A stretch of DNA of 64,000 bases. Source: Kitasatospora aureofaciens (GTDB lineage: Bacteria > Actinomycetota > Actinomycetes > Streptomycetales > Streptomycetaceae). The notes beneath the pieces were generated by a model. It was not told the DNA's origin and ran no database searches. It saw only the letters and a list, made by a program, of their open reading frames with translations. This document shows, in pieces, positions 1 to 8,006 of the stretch. The position numbers were made by a program, and so were the translations under genes. Location: assembly GCF_019192735.1 (NCBI RefSeq), contig NZ_JAHTKP010000015.1, forward strand, positions 62,001-126,000, written 5' to 3'. Within the stretch, counting starts at the first letter, position 1, and every line of letters begins with the position of its first letter.

Positions 1-531
1 GTGCGCGTACCAGCCGCCACGGGTCTCCCACACCTGTTCGTCGCGGTGGCTGCCGAAGTCGGTGGGCCGGCCCATCGGCCAGACGTCGGGCACGCCCCAG
101 GAGGCGATCCAGGCGTGCAGCCGGTCCCAGCCGACGCACGGGGTGTCGACGAGCCGGGGGTAGACGGTCCCCCAGTGGCGGCAGTACGGGAAGAAGACCG
201 CCTCGATCTGGATGACCACCCGCCCGGCCCGGTTGGTGTGGGTCGGACTCTCGGGCGGGCTCAGCAGGCTCTTGGAGCGCGAGTCGGCCGGGAACAGCTG
301 CGCTATGCGTCCGCTGAACGGGTCCCAGATGAGGTGCGGTGCGTCGCCGGCGCCGCTGGTGGTGAAGTAGTTCACCAGGTCGTCGAACGTGCACCAGTCC
401 TGCGGGGCGGCGGCGGTGGCGTTGCGGTCCCAGGTGATGTGCGCGATCGCCTTCGGCGGGTACTGCTGGTCGGTGGGGGCGTGGTCGCCGAGGTCGTGGA
501 TCTCGGCGCCGGGCAGCCACAGCTCTGGCAT
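1..531 (-). CDS. Endolysin-like / peptidoglycan-associated protein (C-terminus outside window)
   Basis: The first 177 codons are visible and the gene runs off the left edge. The ATG at 531 is preceded by GGAGG at good spacing. The protein opens MPELWLPGAEIHDLGDHAP and contains AHITWD, HLIWDPFSGR, SRSKSLLSP, VFFPYCRHWGTVY and WGVPDVWPMGRPTDF. I associate this pattern with the N-terminal half of Streptomyces and streptophage endolysin-like proteins, which often carry a C-terminal cell-wall-binding region. No signal peptide is seen at this start, so a phage-type lysin (needing a holin) or an intracellular form is possible. No phage genes flank it inside the window. The family link is from memory of similar sequences and the function is only probable. 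Confidence 0.6.
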   Translation of the reverse strand, partial: MPELWLPGAEIHDLGDHAPTDQQYPPKAIAHITWDRNATAAAPQDWCTFDDLVNYFTTSGAGDAPHLIWDPFSGRIAQLFPADSRSKSLLSPPESPTHTNRAGRVVIQIEAVFFPYCRHWGTVYPRLVDTPCVGWDRLHAWIASWGVPDVWPMGRPTDFGSHRDEQVWETRGGWYAH

Positions 532-802
532 GCGGTCTCCTCCGAACGGAGTACGGACGTCGCTGCCCTTATCGGCAGGTCCACGCCCAAAGATGACCCC
601 TACGGGGGCATGCGAAACGTCGAACCGCCCACGCCCGCCTACCCGTTCGATCCGGAGACGGGTATTCGTCCGTCCGTACGGCCCACACGCCCCTCTGGGC
701 GCACGCCAGGCCGCACTGCGCCCTGCCCGCACACGGATCGACGACCCTCAGCAGGGCCGTGCGGACGGCGAACAGCCCCAGCCCCGCCCCCAGCCCCGGA
801 CC

Positions 803-821
803 CGTCCGTCCGTCCGTCCGT
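803..821. repeat. CGTC microsatellite in intergenic gap
   Basis: Almost five tandem CGTC units lie just downstream of the flavin-oxidase-like gene. The rest of 532-828 is non-coding GC-rich sequence with no other recognisable signal. Confidence 0.5.
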
Positions 822-828
822 GCGACAG

Positions 829-1284
829 TCAGCCGAGCCAGCGGCCGTCGCGCATGAGGTCGCGTCCCCGCAGCTCGTTCGCCTCCCGCCAGGCCTGGAT
901 GCGCTGCGGCCGGATCCGGAAGTACTGGTAGGGCTCGTCGAGTTCGCGCGGGTCGAACCCGGTCCTGGCCGCGAACGCGTCGCCCGTCTGCCGGCCGAGG
1001 TCGGCGGTGTCCACCGGCTCGGCGGTGCCGTCGACGATGACGACGTCGCGCGTCGGGCCGAGGCTGAGGCGCACCCGGCCGTCCGCCAGCAGGTTGCGGC
1101 CGGTGGCCGAGGCGCGCGGCGTCGAGACGAGGAAGGCGGTCCCGTCCCAGAGGTACGAGAGCGGGATGAGGTGGACGCCGCCCGGGGCGCCCGACGTCCC
1201 GACCCAGAGGTCGACGTCGCCCTCCAGTCTCGCGCGAGTGTCCCGCCGCCTCTCCTCAAGCCCACGCGGCGGCGCGCTCGTCAT
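829..1284 (-). CDS. Pyridoxamine 5'-phosphate oxidase-like split-barrel protein
   Basis: 151 residues. The ATG at 1284 has GGAGGAAGC directly upstream and is preferred over the in-frame start at 1350. The fold signature is VDLWVGTSGAPGGVHLIPLSYLW, followed by a strand reading TAFLVSTPRASATGRNL and later VRLSLGPTRDVVIVDGTAEPV. These match the small PNPOx-like family of actinomycetes, whose members bind FMN or F420 and act as oxidoreductases or cofactor-binding proteins. Cofactor and substrate cannot be told from sequence. It is cytoplasmic, on the same strand as the VOC gene upstream but 65 bp away, so co-transcription is possible. Confidence 0.8.
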   Translation of the reverse strand: MTSAPPRGLEERRRDTRARLEGDVDLWVGTSGAPGGVHLIPLSYLWDGTAFLVSTPRASATGRNLLADGRVRLSLGPTRDVVIVDGTAEPVDTADLGRQTGDAFAARTGFDPRELDEPYQYFRIRPQRIQAWREANELRGRDLMRDGRWLG

Positions 1285-1349
1285 GCTTCCTCCAGCCGGT
1301 TCGTGCAGTCGGTCGGTCATCGGTCGGTGAGGCGGGCAGCGGTCGCGCA

Positions 1350-1982
1350 TCAGGGCGTGGGCACCGGCGCCGCGGCCTCCCAGGCGAACCCGTCCGGGTC
1401 GGTGAACGGCCCGGCGGCGCCGGTGATCGCGAGCCGGTGCGAGCCGGTGCCGTCGGGAGCGACCCCGGCGTCCTTGGCCAGGGCACGGCGCCGGTACAGC
1501 GCCAGCTTGACGGGGCTCGACCCGGCCTCGAACTCGACGTACATGCGGCCGAAGCTCTTCGCCACGGTGAGGCCTCGGTCGAGGTAGAACCGCTTGCTCG
1601 CCGCCACGTCCTCGACTCCCAGCAGGAGCACGATGTCGTCGATCTGCCGGGTGGCCGGGCCGGTGTCCTTCTTCGCCGAGGTCGCGATCTTCCAGATCGC
1701 GCCGTCCGGGGCCTGGACGACGCCGCCGTAGCCCCAGAGCGACTTCGCGACGGGCTTCAGCGTCGTGGCGCCGGCTTCGAGGGCAGCGTCGATGAGGCCG
1801 TTGACGGTGGCCGGCTGGGACACCGTGAGCGACAGCGTGTACCCGCGGAAGCCGGTCGTCGGTTCCTGCGAGGCCCGCAGGCGCAGCTGCGTGTCCAGAC
1901 CGAAGGCGGTGGTGTAGAAGCGGTCGGCGGCCGTGGGATCGGCCACGTCGAGGGTGATGGATTCGATGGAGTTCATGGCCAT
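1350..1982 (-). CDS. VOC (glyoxalase/bleomycin-resistance fold) family protein
   Basis: 210 residues. The start MAMNSIESITLDVAD gives a TGATG overlap with the stop of the upstream AraC-type gene, so translation is coupled; an internal Met two codons later is an alternative. There are two VOC modules: residues about 1-115, with ADRFYTTAFGLDTQLRLRAS and GGVVQAPDGAIWKIATS, and residues about 120-205, with VEDVAASKRFYLDRGLTVAK and FTDPDGFAWEAAA. VOC proteins bind a divalent metal and act as lyases, dioxygenases or drug-sequestering proteins; the substrate is unknown. As the second gene of the operon it is probably the enzyme controlled by the regulator. Confidence 0.82.
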   Translation of the reverse strand: MAMNSIESITLDVADPTAADRFYTTAFGLDTQLRLRASQEPTTGFRGYTLSLTVSQPATVNGLIDAALEAGATTLKPVAKSLWGYGGVVQAPDGAIWKIATSAKKDTGPATRQIDDIVLLLGVEDVAASKRFYLDRGLTVAKSFGRMYVEFEAGSSPVKLALYRRRALAKDAGVAPDGTGSHRLAITGAAGPFTDPDGFAWEAAAPVPTP

Positions 1983-2425
1983 CACGCTATTTGCAGCTGG
2001 GTGACCGGTGCTTCTTGAATCCTGATCGGTCTGGCCGCCTGTTGCGCCGCAGCGCCCGAAGTGCAACCCCGGTAGGCGCCGGGCGGCATGCCGACCAGTT
2101 CGGTGAAGCGGGCACTGAAGATGCCCAGCGTTGGACAGCCGACCGCGAAGCAGACCTCGGCGACGCCGAGGTCGCCACGACGCAGGAATGCCGTCGCGCG
2201 CTCGATGCGACGCGCCATCAGGTACGCGTACGGCGACTGGCCGTAGGCGAGCCGGAACTCGCGACTGAGGTGCCCGGCCGCCATGTTCACACCGTGGGCG
2301 AGCGCCTCGATGTCCAGCGGCTGTGCGTACTCCCGGTCGATCCGGTCGCGCACGCGGCGCAGCCGCGCGAGGTCGTTCAGGCGCTGCGCCGCGGCACGTG
2401 CGCGCGCCCACGCGGGGTGACACAT
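1982..2425 (-). CDS. AraC-family helix-turn-helix regulator (HTH domain only)
   Basis: 147 residues. The ATG at 2425 follows AGGAG; longer in-frame reading to 2674 is low-complexity. Nearly the whole protein is the double helix-turn-helix of AraC proteins: DREYAQPLDIEALAHGVNM and AAGHLSREFRLAYGQSPYAYLMARRIERA, then FAVGCPTLGIFSARFTELVG. There is no sensor domain, as in the short stand-alone AraC regulators. The C-terminal helix lacks the usual SSQSYFSRAF-type motif and reads CPTLGIFSARFTE, which is a family variant. Its stop overlaps the start of the VOC gene (TGATG), so it likely controls that gene and itself. Confidence 0.85.
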   Translation of the reverse strand: MCHPAWARARAAAQRLNDLARLRRVRDRIDREYAQPLDIEALAHGVNMAAGHLSREFRLAYGQSPYAYLMARRIERATAFLRRGDLGVAEVCFAVGCPTLGIFSARFTELVGMPPGAYRGCTSGAAAQQAARPIRIQEAPVTQLQIA

Positions 2426-2485
2426 GAGAGAACTCCTGTCATCGATGTACGCGAGCACCTGGATCACACGCCGAGCGGGCGGCAA

Positions 2486-2521
2486 GACAGGCGGCAGGAC
2501 AGGCGGCAGGACAGGCGGCAA
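2486..2521. repeat. Three tandem 12-bp repeats upstream of the AraC gene
   Basis: GACAGGCGGCAG occurs three times head to tail (the last copy ends in A), 60-95 bp upstream of the regulator start. The phase is close to one helical turn. It could be a regulator-binding array or simple slippage. Confidence 0.7.
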
Positions 2522-2609
2522 CGTGCTCGCCGGCGAGGGTGGACCAGACGGCTGGTCGAGCAAACGGCTGGTCGAGCAGACGGCTGCGGCCCGATCACGA
2601 CCGGACGGT

Positions 2610-3029
2610 TCAGCGAACCTCCTGGATGCGGACCATGTTGCCCGCGGGATCGCGGAAGGCGCAGTCGCGGACACCGTACGGCTGCTGCATCGGCTCCTGG
2701 ACGACCTCGGCGTTCTTGGCCTGCACCTTCTCGAAGGTGCCGTCGAGGTCCCGGGTGGCCAGCAGGATCCAGCCGTAGGTGCCCTTGGCCATCATCTCGG
2801 CGATGGTGCGGCGCTCGTCCTCGGTGATCACGGGGTCGGCGGCCGGCGGCGCCAGGAGGATGGACGTGCCGGGCTGGCCGGCGGGCCCGACCGTGATCCA
2901 GCGCATCTTGCCGTGCCCGACGTCGCTGCGGACCTCGAAGCCGAGGACGTCACGGTAGAAGGCCAGGGACGCGTCCGGGTCCTCATGCGGGAGGACGGTC
3001 GTGTGAATGGTGATATCCATGGCGGTCAT
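2610..3029 (-). CDS. VOC family protein (glyoxalase-like)
   Basis: 139 residues, single-module VOC protein. It starts MTAMDITIHTTVLPHEDPD (an alternative Met three codons in fits equally well, and neither has a clear ribosome site). Motifs are ASLAFYRDVLGFEVRSDVG in the first half and VRDCAFRDPAGNMVRIQEV at the C-terminus, where the final Glu is the usual metal ligand. Such proteins are typical cytoplasmic lyase/isomerase or resistance proteins of unknown substrate. It is divergent from the glycosyltransferase gene, with a repeat array between them. Confidence 0.85.
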   Translation of the reverse strand: MTAMDITIHTTVLPHEDPDASLAFYRDVLGFEVRSDVGHGKMRWITVGPAGQPGTSILLAPPAADPVITEDERRTIAEMMAKGTYGWILLATRDLDGTFEKVQAKNAEVVQEPMQQPYGVRDCAFRDPAGNMVRIQEVR

Positions 3030-3070
3030 GCTAGGTGCGGCGCCGTGACCGCGCTTCTCGATTCCTGACC

Positions 3071-3130
3071 CGGTTCATGCCGGTTCACGCCAGTTCATGC
3101 CGGTTCATGCCGGTTCACGCCGGTTCACGG
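3071..3130. repeat. Six tandem 10-bp repeats in a divergent promoter region
   Basis: Six consecutive decamers of consensus CGGTTCAYGC lie between the VOC gene and the glycosyltransferase gene. The 10-bp period places every copy on the same DNA face. Confidence 0.85.
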
Positions 3131-3265
3131 AAGCGGACGCCCGCGAGCGCCACTCCCCGCCGTGATCAACATATAACGCACTGGGGGCCTTGCGGCAAGG
3201 CCCTGGTGGTGGCGCAGAATCGTCGGCCGAGGCCGGAACTCAGGCCGGAACTTACGGAAACGGGG

Positions 3266-4513
3266 ATGCGCAAAGTGCGTGTGTTGTTGTCGACGTATGG
3301 CTCGCGCGGGGACGTCGAACCGCTGGTGGAACTCGCGGTGCAGTTGCAGGCACTCGGCGCGGAGGTGCGGGTGTGCGCGCCGCCGGACGAGGACTTCGTG
3401 GAGCTGCTTGCCCGTGTCGGCCTGCCGGTGGTGCCGATCGGCCGGCCGATGCGAACGATGGTGCGGCCGTCGTCGGCGGCCGAAGCGGGGCGGCGCGTGG
3501 CCGAGTTCGCCGCGCAGTTCGACGCGGTGGCCGCGGCGGCCGAGGGGTGCGACGCGCTCCTGGCGTCCGGCCTCGCGCACTTCGCCTCGCGGTCGGTGGC
3601 GGAGAAGCTGGGCATCCCCTACATGTACGTGACCTTCTGTCCGTTCATGCTGCCGTCGCCCCACCACGCGCCGCCGCCGGCGCTGTTGCCGGGCCAGTCG
3701 GTCCCGCCGGAGGGGACCGACAACCGGGTGCTGTGGGACCTGAACGCCCAGATGTTCAACACGCTGCACGGCGAGGCGCTCAACGCCCACCGGGCGTCGG
3801 TGGGCCTGCCACCGGTGGACAGCGTCCGCGACTTCATCTTCACCGACCGGCCGTGGCTGGCCACGGACCCGGTCCTGGGCCCGTGGCAGGAGACCCCGGA
3901 CCTCGACGTCGTCCACACCGGCGCGTGGATCCTGCCGGACGAACGCCCGCTGCCGGCCGACCTGGTGGCGTTCCTGGACGCCGGCGCGCCACCGGTGTAC
4001 GTCGGCCTCGGCAGCACGCGCCACGTCTCGGAGAACGCCGCCCGGGTGGCCATCGAGGCGGTCCGCGCGCAGGGCCACCGCGTCGTCGTCGGGCGCGGCT
4101 GGGCGGACCTGGCCCTGATCGACGACCGGGACGACTGCTTCGCCGTCGGCGAGGTCAACCAGCAGGCACTGTTCGCCCGGGTGGCCGCCGTCGTGCACCA
4201 CGGCGGCGCGGGCACGACGACGACGGCCGCCCGGGCCGGCGCTCCCCAGGTGGTGGTGCCCCAGGGAGCCGACCAGCCGTACTGGGCCGACCGGGTGGCC
4301 GACCTGGGCATCGGCGCGGCCCACGACGGTTCGGCCGCGACCACCGAGTCCCTGTCGGCCGCGCTCAGGACGGCCCTGGCCCCCGAGACGCGCGCACGGG
4401 CAACCGCCGTGGCCGGCACGATCCGCACCGACGGCGCGGCCGTGGCCGCGAAGCTGCTGCTCGACTCGGTCAGCCGCGAAACGGCGGAGGCGGACCCGGA
4501 CAACGCGGCCTGA
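3266..4513 (+). CDS. MGT-type glycosyltransferase (GT1, macrolide/vancomycin class)
   Basis: 415 residues. It starts MRKVRVLLSTYGSRGDVEP, the standard N-terminus of this family (GSRGDVxP loop for the acceptor side). The C-terminal nucleotide-sugar domain shows VYVGLGSTRH at about residue 247 and the donor-binding motif VHHGGAGTTTTAARAGAPQV with His311 onward, then PQGADQPYWADRV. Known relatives transfer a sugar from a nucleotide donor to macrolides, glycopeptides or sterol/phenolic acceptors, or inactivate macrolides by glucosylation. No biosynthetic cluster adjoins it, so a self-resistance or xenobiotic role is as likely as a biosynthetic one. It is cytoplasmic with no membrane segment. Confidence 0.9.
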   Translation: MRKVRVLLSTYGSRGDVEPLVELAVQLQALGAEVRVCAPPDEDFVELLARVGLPVVPIGRPMRTMVRPSSAAEAGRRVAEFAAQFDAVAAAAEGCDALLASGLAHFASRSVAEKLGIPYMYVTFCPFMLPSPHHAPPPALLPGQSVPPEGTDNRVLWDLNAQMFNTLHGEALNAHRASVGLPPVDSVRDFIFTDRPWLATDPVLGPWQETPDLDVVHTGAWILPDERPLPADLVAFLDAGAPPVYVGLGSTRHVSENAARVAIEAVRAQGHRVVVGRGWADLALIDDRDDCFAVGEVNQQALFARVAAVVHHGGAGTTTTAARAGAPQVVVPQGADQPYWADRVADLGIGAAHDGSAATTESLSAALRTALAPETRARATAVAGTIRTDGAAVAAKLLLDSVSRETAEADPDNAA

Positions 4514-4520
4514 CCGGTGG

Positions 4521-4554
4521 GCGCGGTGACCGGAGCCCTGTCCGGTCACCGCGC
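4521..4554. terminator. Bidirectional terminator hairpin between convergent genes
   Basis: A perfect 13-bp stem, GCGCGGTGACCGG pairing with CCGGTCACCGCGC, encloses an 8-nt loop. It lies between the ends of the converging glycosyltransferase and TPR genes. Confidence 0.85.
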
Positions 4555-4563
4555 GCTCGGCGC

Positions 4564-5652
4564 TCAGGCGCGCATCGCCGCGCGCTCGAACCACACGGTG
4601 AGCAGGGTCGGCACCAGCGCCACCCAGAACAGCACCTGGGGGACGCTCCGTTCGGACCACGGCACGGTCACGATGACGACGCCGGTGAAGGTGCACCACG
4701 CCGACTGCCCGACGACCAGCCGCGCCCAGCCGACCCGCCGCACCAGCGACCACAGGCCCTGCTTCACCCCGCTCCGCATCCGCCGGTAGCGGCGCCAGGC
4801 GCCGAAGCCCCAGACGGCGGCCATCAGGGCGAGCGCGTAGAGCCGGGTGCCGAGCGGGCCGGGCAGGGCGGTGGGGTCGTCGCCGGTCGGGAAGAGCCGA
4901 GCGGCGAGGGCCGCGATCACCAGGCAGACCAGCGCGAGCCAGCGGGTGCCGCGCAGCATCCGGAACACCGCCGCGTCCAGGCCCTTGCGCAGCCCGTCGG
5001 CCTGCGGGTCGGCGGCGAGCGCGGTGGCGTACGCCTCGGCGGCGGCCGGGAGCTTGGCGCCCGCGCCGGTCAGCGGCGGCGCGGCGGCGGCCCACGCGGC
5101 GTCGTCGGCCCGGTCCTTGAGGGCCCAGGCGTTCTGGGGGTCGATGCGGAGGGCCTCGCGTACCGCCTGCCGCCGCACGTCGACACGGCCGTTCAGCAAC
5201 GCGGCCTTCCACAGCGCGTAGTGCGCACCGACCGAGTCCGGGCCGAGCCGGACGGCGGTCGCCGCCGCGTCGAACGCCTCGGGCCAGCGCGGCTGCCAGG
5301 CGCCCAGGGCCTCCGAGAGAGCCGCGTAGCCCTGCCAGCGCTGCGGCTCGATCCGGATCGCCTCGTGGGCCTCGGCCAGCGCCTCGTCCGGCCGGAGGAG
5401 GCGACGCATCCCGTACGCGCGCAGCCAGTGGGCATCGAAGTGCTCCGGGTCGAGGGCCAGCGCCTCGCCGGTGGCGGTGAGCAGGTCCTCGTGGTCCCCG
5501 AGCGACCAGTGGCAGCTGGCGAGGTGCACCCAGCCCTGGACATCGGTCGGGTCCTCGGCGAGCCGCCGGGCGAGCAGCGCGCGGGCGTCGTCGTAGCGGC
5601 CGAGGTCCATCAGGGCGGACGCCTGCACGACGAGCGGGTGCGGTGCGGTCAC
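4564..5652 (-). CDS. TPR-repeat membrane protein
   Basis: 362 residues. A GTG start at 5652 overlaps an upstream stop (GTGA). Residues about 1-230 hold tetratricopeptide-like repeats, for example MDLGRYDDARALLARRLAEDP, LASCHWSLGDHEDLLTATGEAL and PDEALAEAHEAIRIEPQRW. Four hydrophobic segments follow (about residues 237-252, 268-286, 313-330 and 334-352). TPRs mediate protein-protein contacts, so this is probably a membrane-anchored scaffold with cytoplasmic repeats. No partner is evident. It converges on the glycosyltransferase gene and is unrelated to it. Confidence 0.85.
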   Translation of the reverse strand: MTAPHPLVVQASALMDLGRYDDARALLARRLAEDPTDVQGWVHLASCHWSLGDHEDLLTATGEALALDPEHFDAHWLRAYGMRRLLRPDEALAEAHEAIRIEPQRWQGYAALSEALGAWQPRWPEAFDAAATAVRLGPDSVGAHYALWKAALLNGRVDVRRQAVREALRIDPQNAWALKDRADDAAWAAAAPPLTGAGAKLPAAAEAYATALAADPQADGLRKGLDAAVFRMLRGTRWLALVCLVIAALAARLFPTGDDPTALPGPLGTRLYALALMAAVWGFGAWRRYRRMRSGVKQGLWSLVRRVGWARLVVGQSAWCTFTGVVIVTVPWSERSVPQVLFWVALVPTLLTVWFERAAMRA

Positions 5653-5858
5653 GGTTTCCGGGCCTTCTTCAGGTGGGCGGGCAACTCGTCGTACGTGCCG
5701 CCCTCGTTGGCGACCACCCTACGAATCGCCCGTGAGCCCCCGTCAACCAGGTCCCCGTCCGCGCTCGTCCCGTGGGCGTCCGAAAGGTGTCGCAGTTCCG
5801 TTCCCGTTTTCGTCGGTGGGGCTCCGAAATGGTGGAGATTCCGGGATGGTGGTGTCAA
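5649..5858 (-). CDS. Possible short upstream reading frame (hypothetical)
   Basis: A 69-codon frame ends in a GTGA overlap with the TPR gene. Its last about 35 residues (RAIRRVVANEGGTYDELP, then HLKKARKP) look like a plausible peptide, while the first half is unremarkable. It may be a small gene, a shorter leader starting at an internal GTG, or chance. No family recognised. Confidence 0.3.
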   Translation of the reverse strand: MTPPSRNLHHFGAPPTKTGTELRHLSDAHGTSADGDLVDGGSRAIRRVVANEGGTYDELPAHLKKARKP

Positions 5859-5884
5859 CGACTCGTGCGGTGGGGGGAGTTGGC

Positions 5885-6841
5885 ATGGGGGACGGTCAGG
5901 AACTGGTGACTGCCGTGGTCGAGGCTCTGGTCCGGGCGCCGGGAACGGTGGTGGCGGAGCTCGTGCGGACGCGGTTGCGGGCGGTGCCCGGGGGCGGGGA
6001 GGCGGTGGACGCGATCGAGGCGAGGCCGGCGGATCCGCAGACGCGGGCCGGGTTGGCCGCCGTCGTCGGGCAACTGCTCGCCGAGGACCCGGCGTTCGCC
6101 CGGTATCTGCTCACCGAGCTCGGCCGGCCCAAGGACCCTCCGACGGTCCACCTGCGCGTCACCCTGCCCGCCGCCACCCGCCGGAGCACCGGCGGCATCC
6201 TGGTGACGCTCGCCCTGGTGGTGGTCGCCGCGCTGGTCGCGCTCGGGATCAATCTCGGCAACCGGCCGCTCCTCCAGCCCGGTGTGCACGGCTTCGCCCA
6301 CGCCGTGACGGCGTTGCGCGAACCCGCCCAGGCGCAGGGCGTCCTGCCCGATATCCAGGCGATGCCGGGCGGCTGGCAGATCGAGACCGGGCCGCACGCC
6401 GGGACCAGTACGTCGGACGACGTCCCGTGCTTCGTCCGGGACGCCTGCGACCAGCAACTCGCCTACGCCACCGTGAACTTCCGCGCGGGCTCGCGGCACA
6501 GCGTGGAGTTCACCGTGGTCACCTTCGCCTCCCCCGGGACCGCCGGGCGGGCCTTCGACACGATGCTCGGCAGCGTGGGCGGCGCCGACGCCACCGCCGC
6601 CGTCCCGCTGCCCCCGATCGGCGACCAGAGCGCCGCCCGCACCCACGGTTCGCAGGGCGCGGAGGCCCTGGTCCGGGTCGGCACCACGCTGCTCTACGTC
6701 CGGGACTCCGGCCCGGGCGCCTCCGCCGCCGCCGCCGATGTCCCCGTCCTGGCGGTGTTCGCCCAGCTCCTGGCCACCCGCTCCCAGCAGGCCCAGGACG
6801 GCCAGGTCCCCGACGCCGCAGCCCCGGGCACGATCACCTGA
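5885..6841 (+). CDS. Single-pass membrane-anchored protein of unknown function
   Basis: 318 residues. The ATG at 5885 is chosen because GGGGGAG precedes it by 5 nt; in-frame starts further upstream lack a ribosome site. Residues 1-95 form a helical cytoplasmic region (TAVVEALVRAPGTVVAELV), and a transmembrane segment follows (GGILVTLALVVVAALVALGI, about 103-122). The remaining about 195 residues are an extracytoplasmic domain with a possible disulfide (VPCFVRDACDQQ) and strands such as HSVEFTVVTFASPGTAGRAF. I do not recognise the domain. The layout suggests a surface sensor or binding protein. Confidence 0.75.
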   Translation: MGDGQELVTAVVEALVRAPGTVVAELVRTRLRAVPGGGEAVDAIEARPADPQTRAGLAAVVGQLLAEDPAFARYLLTELGRPKDPPTVHLRVTLPAATRRSTGGILVTLALVVVAALVALGINLGNRPLLQPGVHGFAHAVTALREPAQAQGVLPDIQAMPGGWQIETGPHAGTSTSDDVPCFVRDACDQQLAYATVNFRAGSRHSVEFTVVTFASPGTAGRAFDTMLGSVGGADATAAVPLPPIGDQSAARTHGSQGAEALVRVGTTLLYVRDSGPGASAAAADVPVLAVFAQLLATRSQQAQDGQVPDAAAPGTIT

Positions 6842-6856
6842 TCAAAGCACGTCGGG

Positions 6857-7168
6857 TCACCGCTTCGGGAAGCTGAAGGCGTACCCGTTGTCCTTGAGCC
6901 AGGGAAGGAGCTGTTCGAGGGCGTCGAGGGTCTGGCTGCGGTTCCCGCCGCCATTGTGCAGGAGGACCGTCGGGCCGCGGCGCAACTGGGCCTTCGCGGT
7001 CTCGACGATCCGCTCGACCCCGGGGCGTTCGAAGTCGCGGGTGTCGACGTTCCAGCCGAGCAGCCGCATGCCGTGGGCGGCGGCGATCTGGCGGCTCTCG
7101 GGCGTGAACGCGCCGCCGGGGGCGCGGCAGTACGGCACCGGGGCGCCGCCGGTGGCGTCCTTCCAGTG
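6857..7168 (-). pseudogene. Truncated polysaccharide deacetylase (NodB domain) remnant
   Basis: About 104 residues match only the C-terminal half of a NodB-type deacetylase: YCRAPGGAFTPESRQIAAAH, then GWNVDTRDF and VLLHNGGGNRSQTLDAL near the end. The N-terminal catalytic Asp and the HxxxH zinc site are missing, and the sequence upstream (7169-7320) is non-homologous and carries regulatory repeats. The gene has therefore lost its 5' half and should be inactive. Confidence 0.7.
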
Positions 7169-7227
7169 ACCCCGGGCTCGGGTCCACCACCGTCTGCCGT
7201 GCACGTGCGGGGCCTGTGAGCTGCGCA

Positions 7228-7264
7228 TGAGCGTTTCGCAACGGTGTTTGAGCGTTTCGCAACG
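7228..7264. promoter_or_regulatory. Two 16-bp direct repeats spaced 21 bp, upstream of the response regulator
   Basis: TGAGCGTTTCGCAACG occurs exactly twice, at 7228 and 7249. Each copy contains an inverted repeat CGTT-N4-AACG. A 21-bp period is two helical turns, as expected for tandem binding of an OmpR-type dimer about 60-100 bp upstream of the start at 7326. Confidence 0.7.
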
Positions 7265-7325
7265 AACCCGCCGCCCACCCCGTGCCTGGCCGATCCCGGC
7301 TCCGGCGGCCCGGATACTGGCAGGC

Positions 7326-8006
7326 ATGTCACGAGTACTACTGATCGAGGACGACGCCTCGGTGCGCGACGCACTCGCCCTGGGCCTGCGCCGCCAGGGC
7401 CACGAGGTGCGTACCGCCGCGTCGGGCGAGGCGGGGCTGGAGCAGGCCCGCCGCGAGCCGCCGGAGATCGTGGTGCTCGACCTGATGCTGCCGGGCATCG
7501 ACGGCTTCGAGGTGTGCCGCCGCCTGCGCCGGGACCGGCCGACCCCGGTGATCATGCTGACCGCCCGCGGGGACGACGTCGACACCGTGCTCGGCCTGGA
7601 GGCCGGGGCCGACGACTACGTGATCAAGCCCGCGCAGTCCCGCGTGCTGGACGCCCGGATCCGGGCGGTGCTGCGCCGCACCGACGCCCCCGGCCCCGAG
7701 CCGGTCCGGGAGGTGCACGGCGACCTGGTTCTGGACCGGGCTGCGCTGACCGTCACCAAAAACGGCGCCCCGCTCCCCCTGGCACCGGGCGACCTGCGGC
7801 TGCTGCTTGAACTGGCCACCGCGCCCGGCCGCGTGTTCAGCCGCGAGCAGCTCCTGGAGTCGGTGTGGGGGCTCGGCCGCCGGGACGACATCCGCCTCGT
7901 GGACGCCGGGGTGAACCGGCTGCGCACCAATATCGAGGACAGCCCGGCCGCGCCACGCTACATCCAGGCGGTCCGCGGCTTCGGCTACCGCTTCGGACCG
8001 CTGTGA
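7326..8006 (+). CDS. OmpR-family response regulator (CseB-like)
   Basis: 226 residues. Receiver domain 1-115: acidic pair at 9-10, phospho-acceptor Asp52 in VVLDLMLPGIDG, switch Thr79 and Lys101 in YVIKP. The C-terminal winged helix (about 130-226) ends with NRLRTNIEDSPAAPRYIQAV and GFGYRFGPL. The linker VLDARIRAVLRRT resembles CseB, the regulator of the SigE cell-envelope system in Streptomyces, but no sigE gene is next to it. The stop overlaps the kinase start (GTGA). Probably autoregulated through the direct repeats at 7228-7264. Confidence 0.93.
   Translation: MSRVLLIEDDASVRDALALGLRRQGHEVRTAASGEAGLEQARREPPEIVVLDLMLPGIDGFEVCRRLRRDRPTPVIMLTARGDDVDTVLGLEAGADDYVIKPAQSRVLDARIRAVLRRTDAPGPEPVREVHGDLVLDRAALTVTKNGAPLPLAPGDLRLLLELATAPGRVFSREQLLESVWGLGRRDDIRLVDAGVNRLRTNIEDSPAAPRYIQAVRGFGYRFGPL

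Noticed and set aside
1..1587. Long plus-strand frame at the left edge
   Set aside because: The minus strand carries recognisable genes with ribosome sites; the plus frame has no domain and biased composition.
3071..3130. CRISPR-like array
   Set aside because: The units are contiguous 10-mers with no spacers and no cas genes are present.
3190..6876. A 1228-codon open frame spanning the glycosyltransferase, TPR and membrane-protein genes
   Set aside because: Composition is Gly/Arg/Pro-rich with no domain, it runs across genes on both strands, and it is the usual GC-driven shadow frame.
6857..7585. Full-length deacetylase extending to 7585
   Set aside because: Homology stops near 7168; the upstream part includes the direct repeats and the response regulator gene on the other strand.
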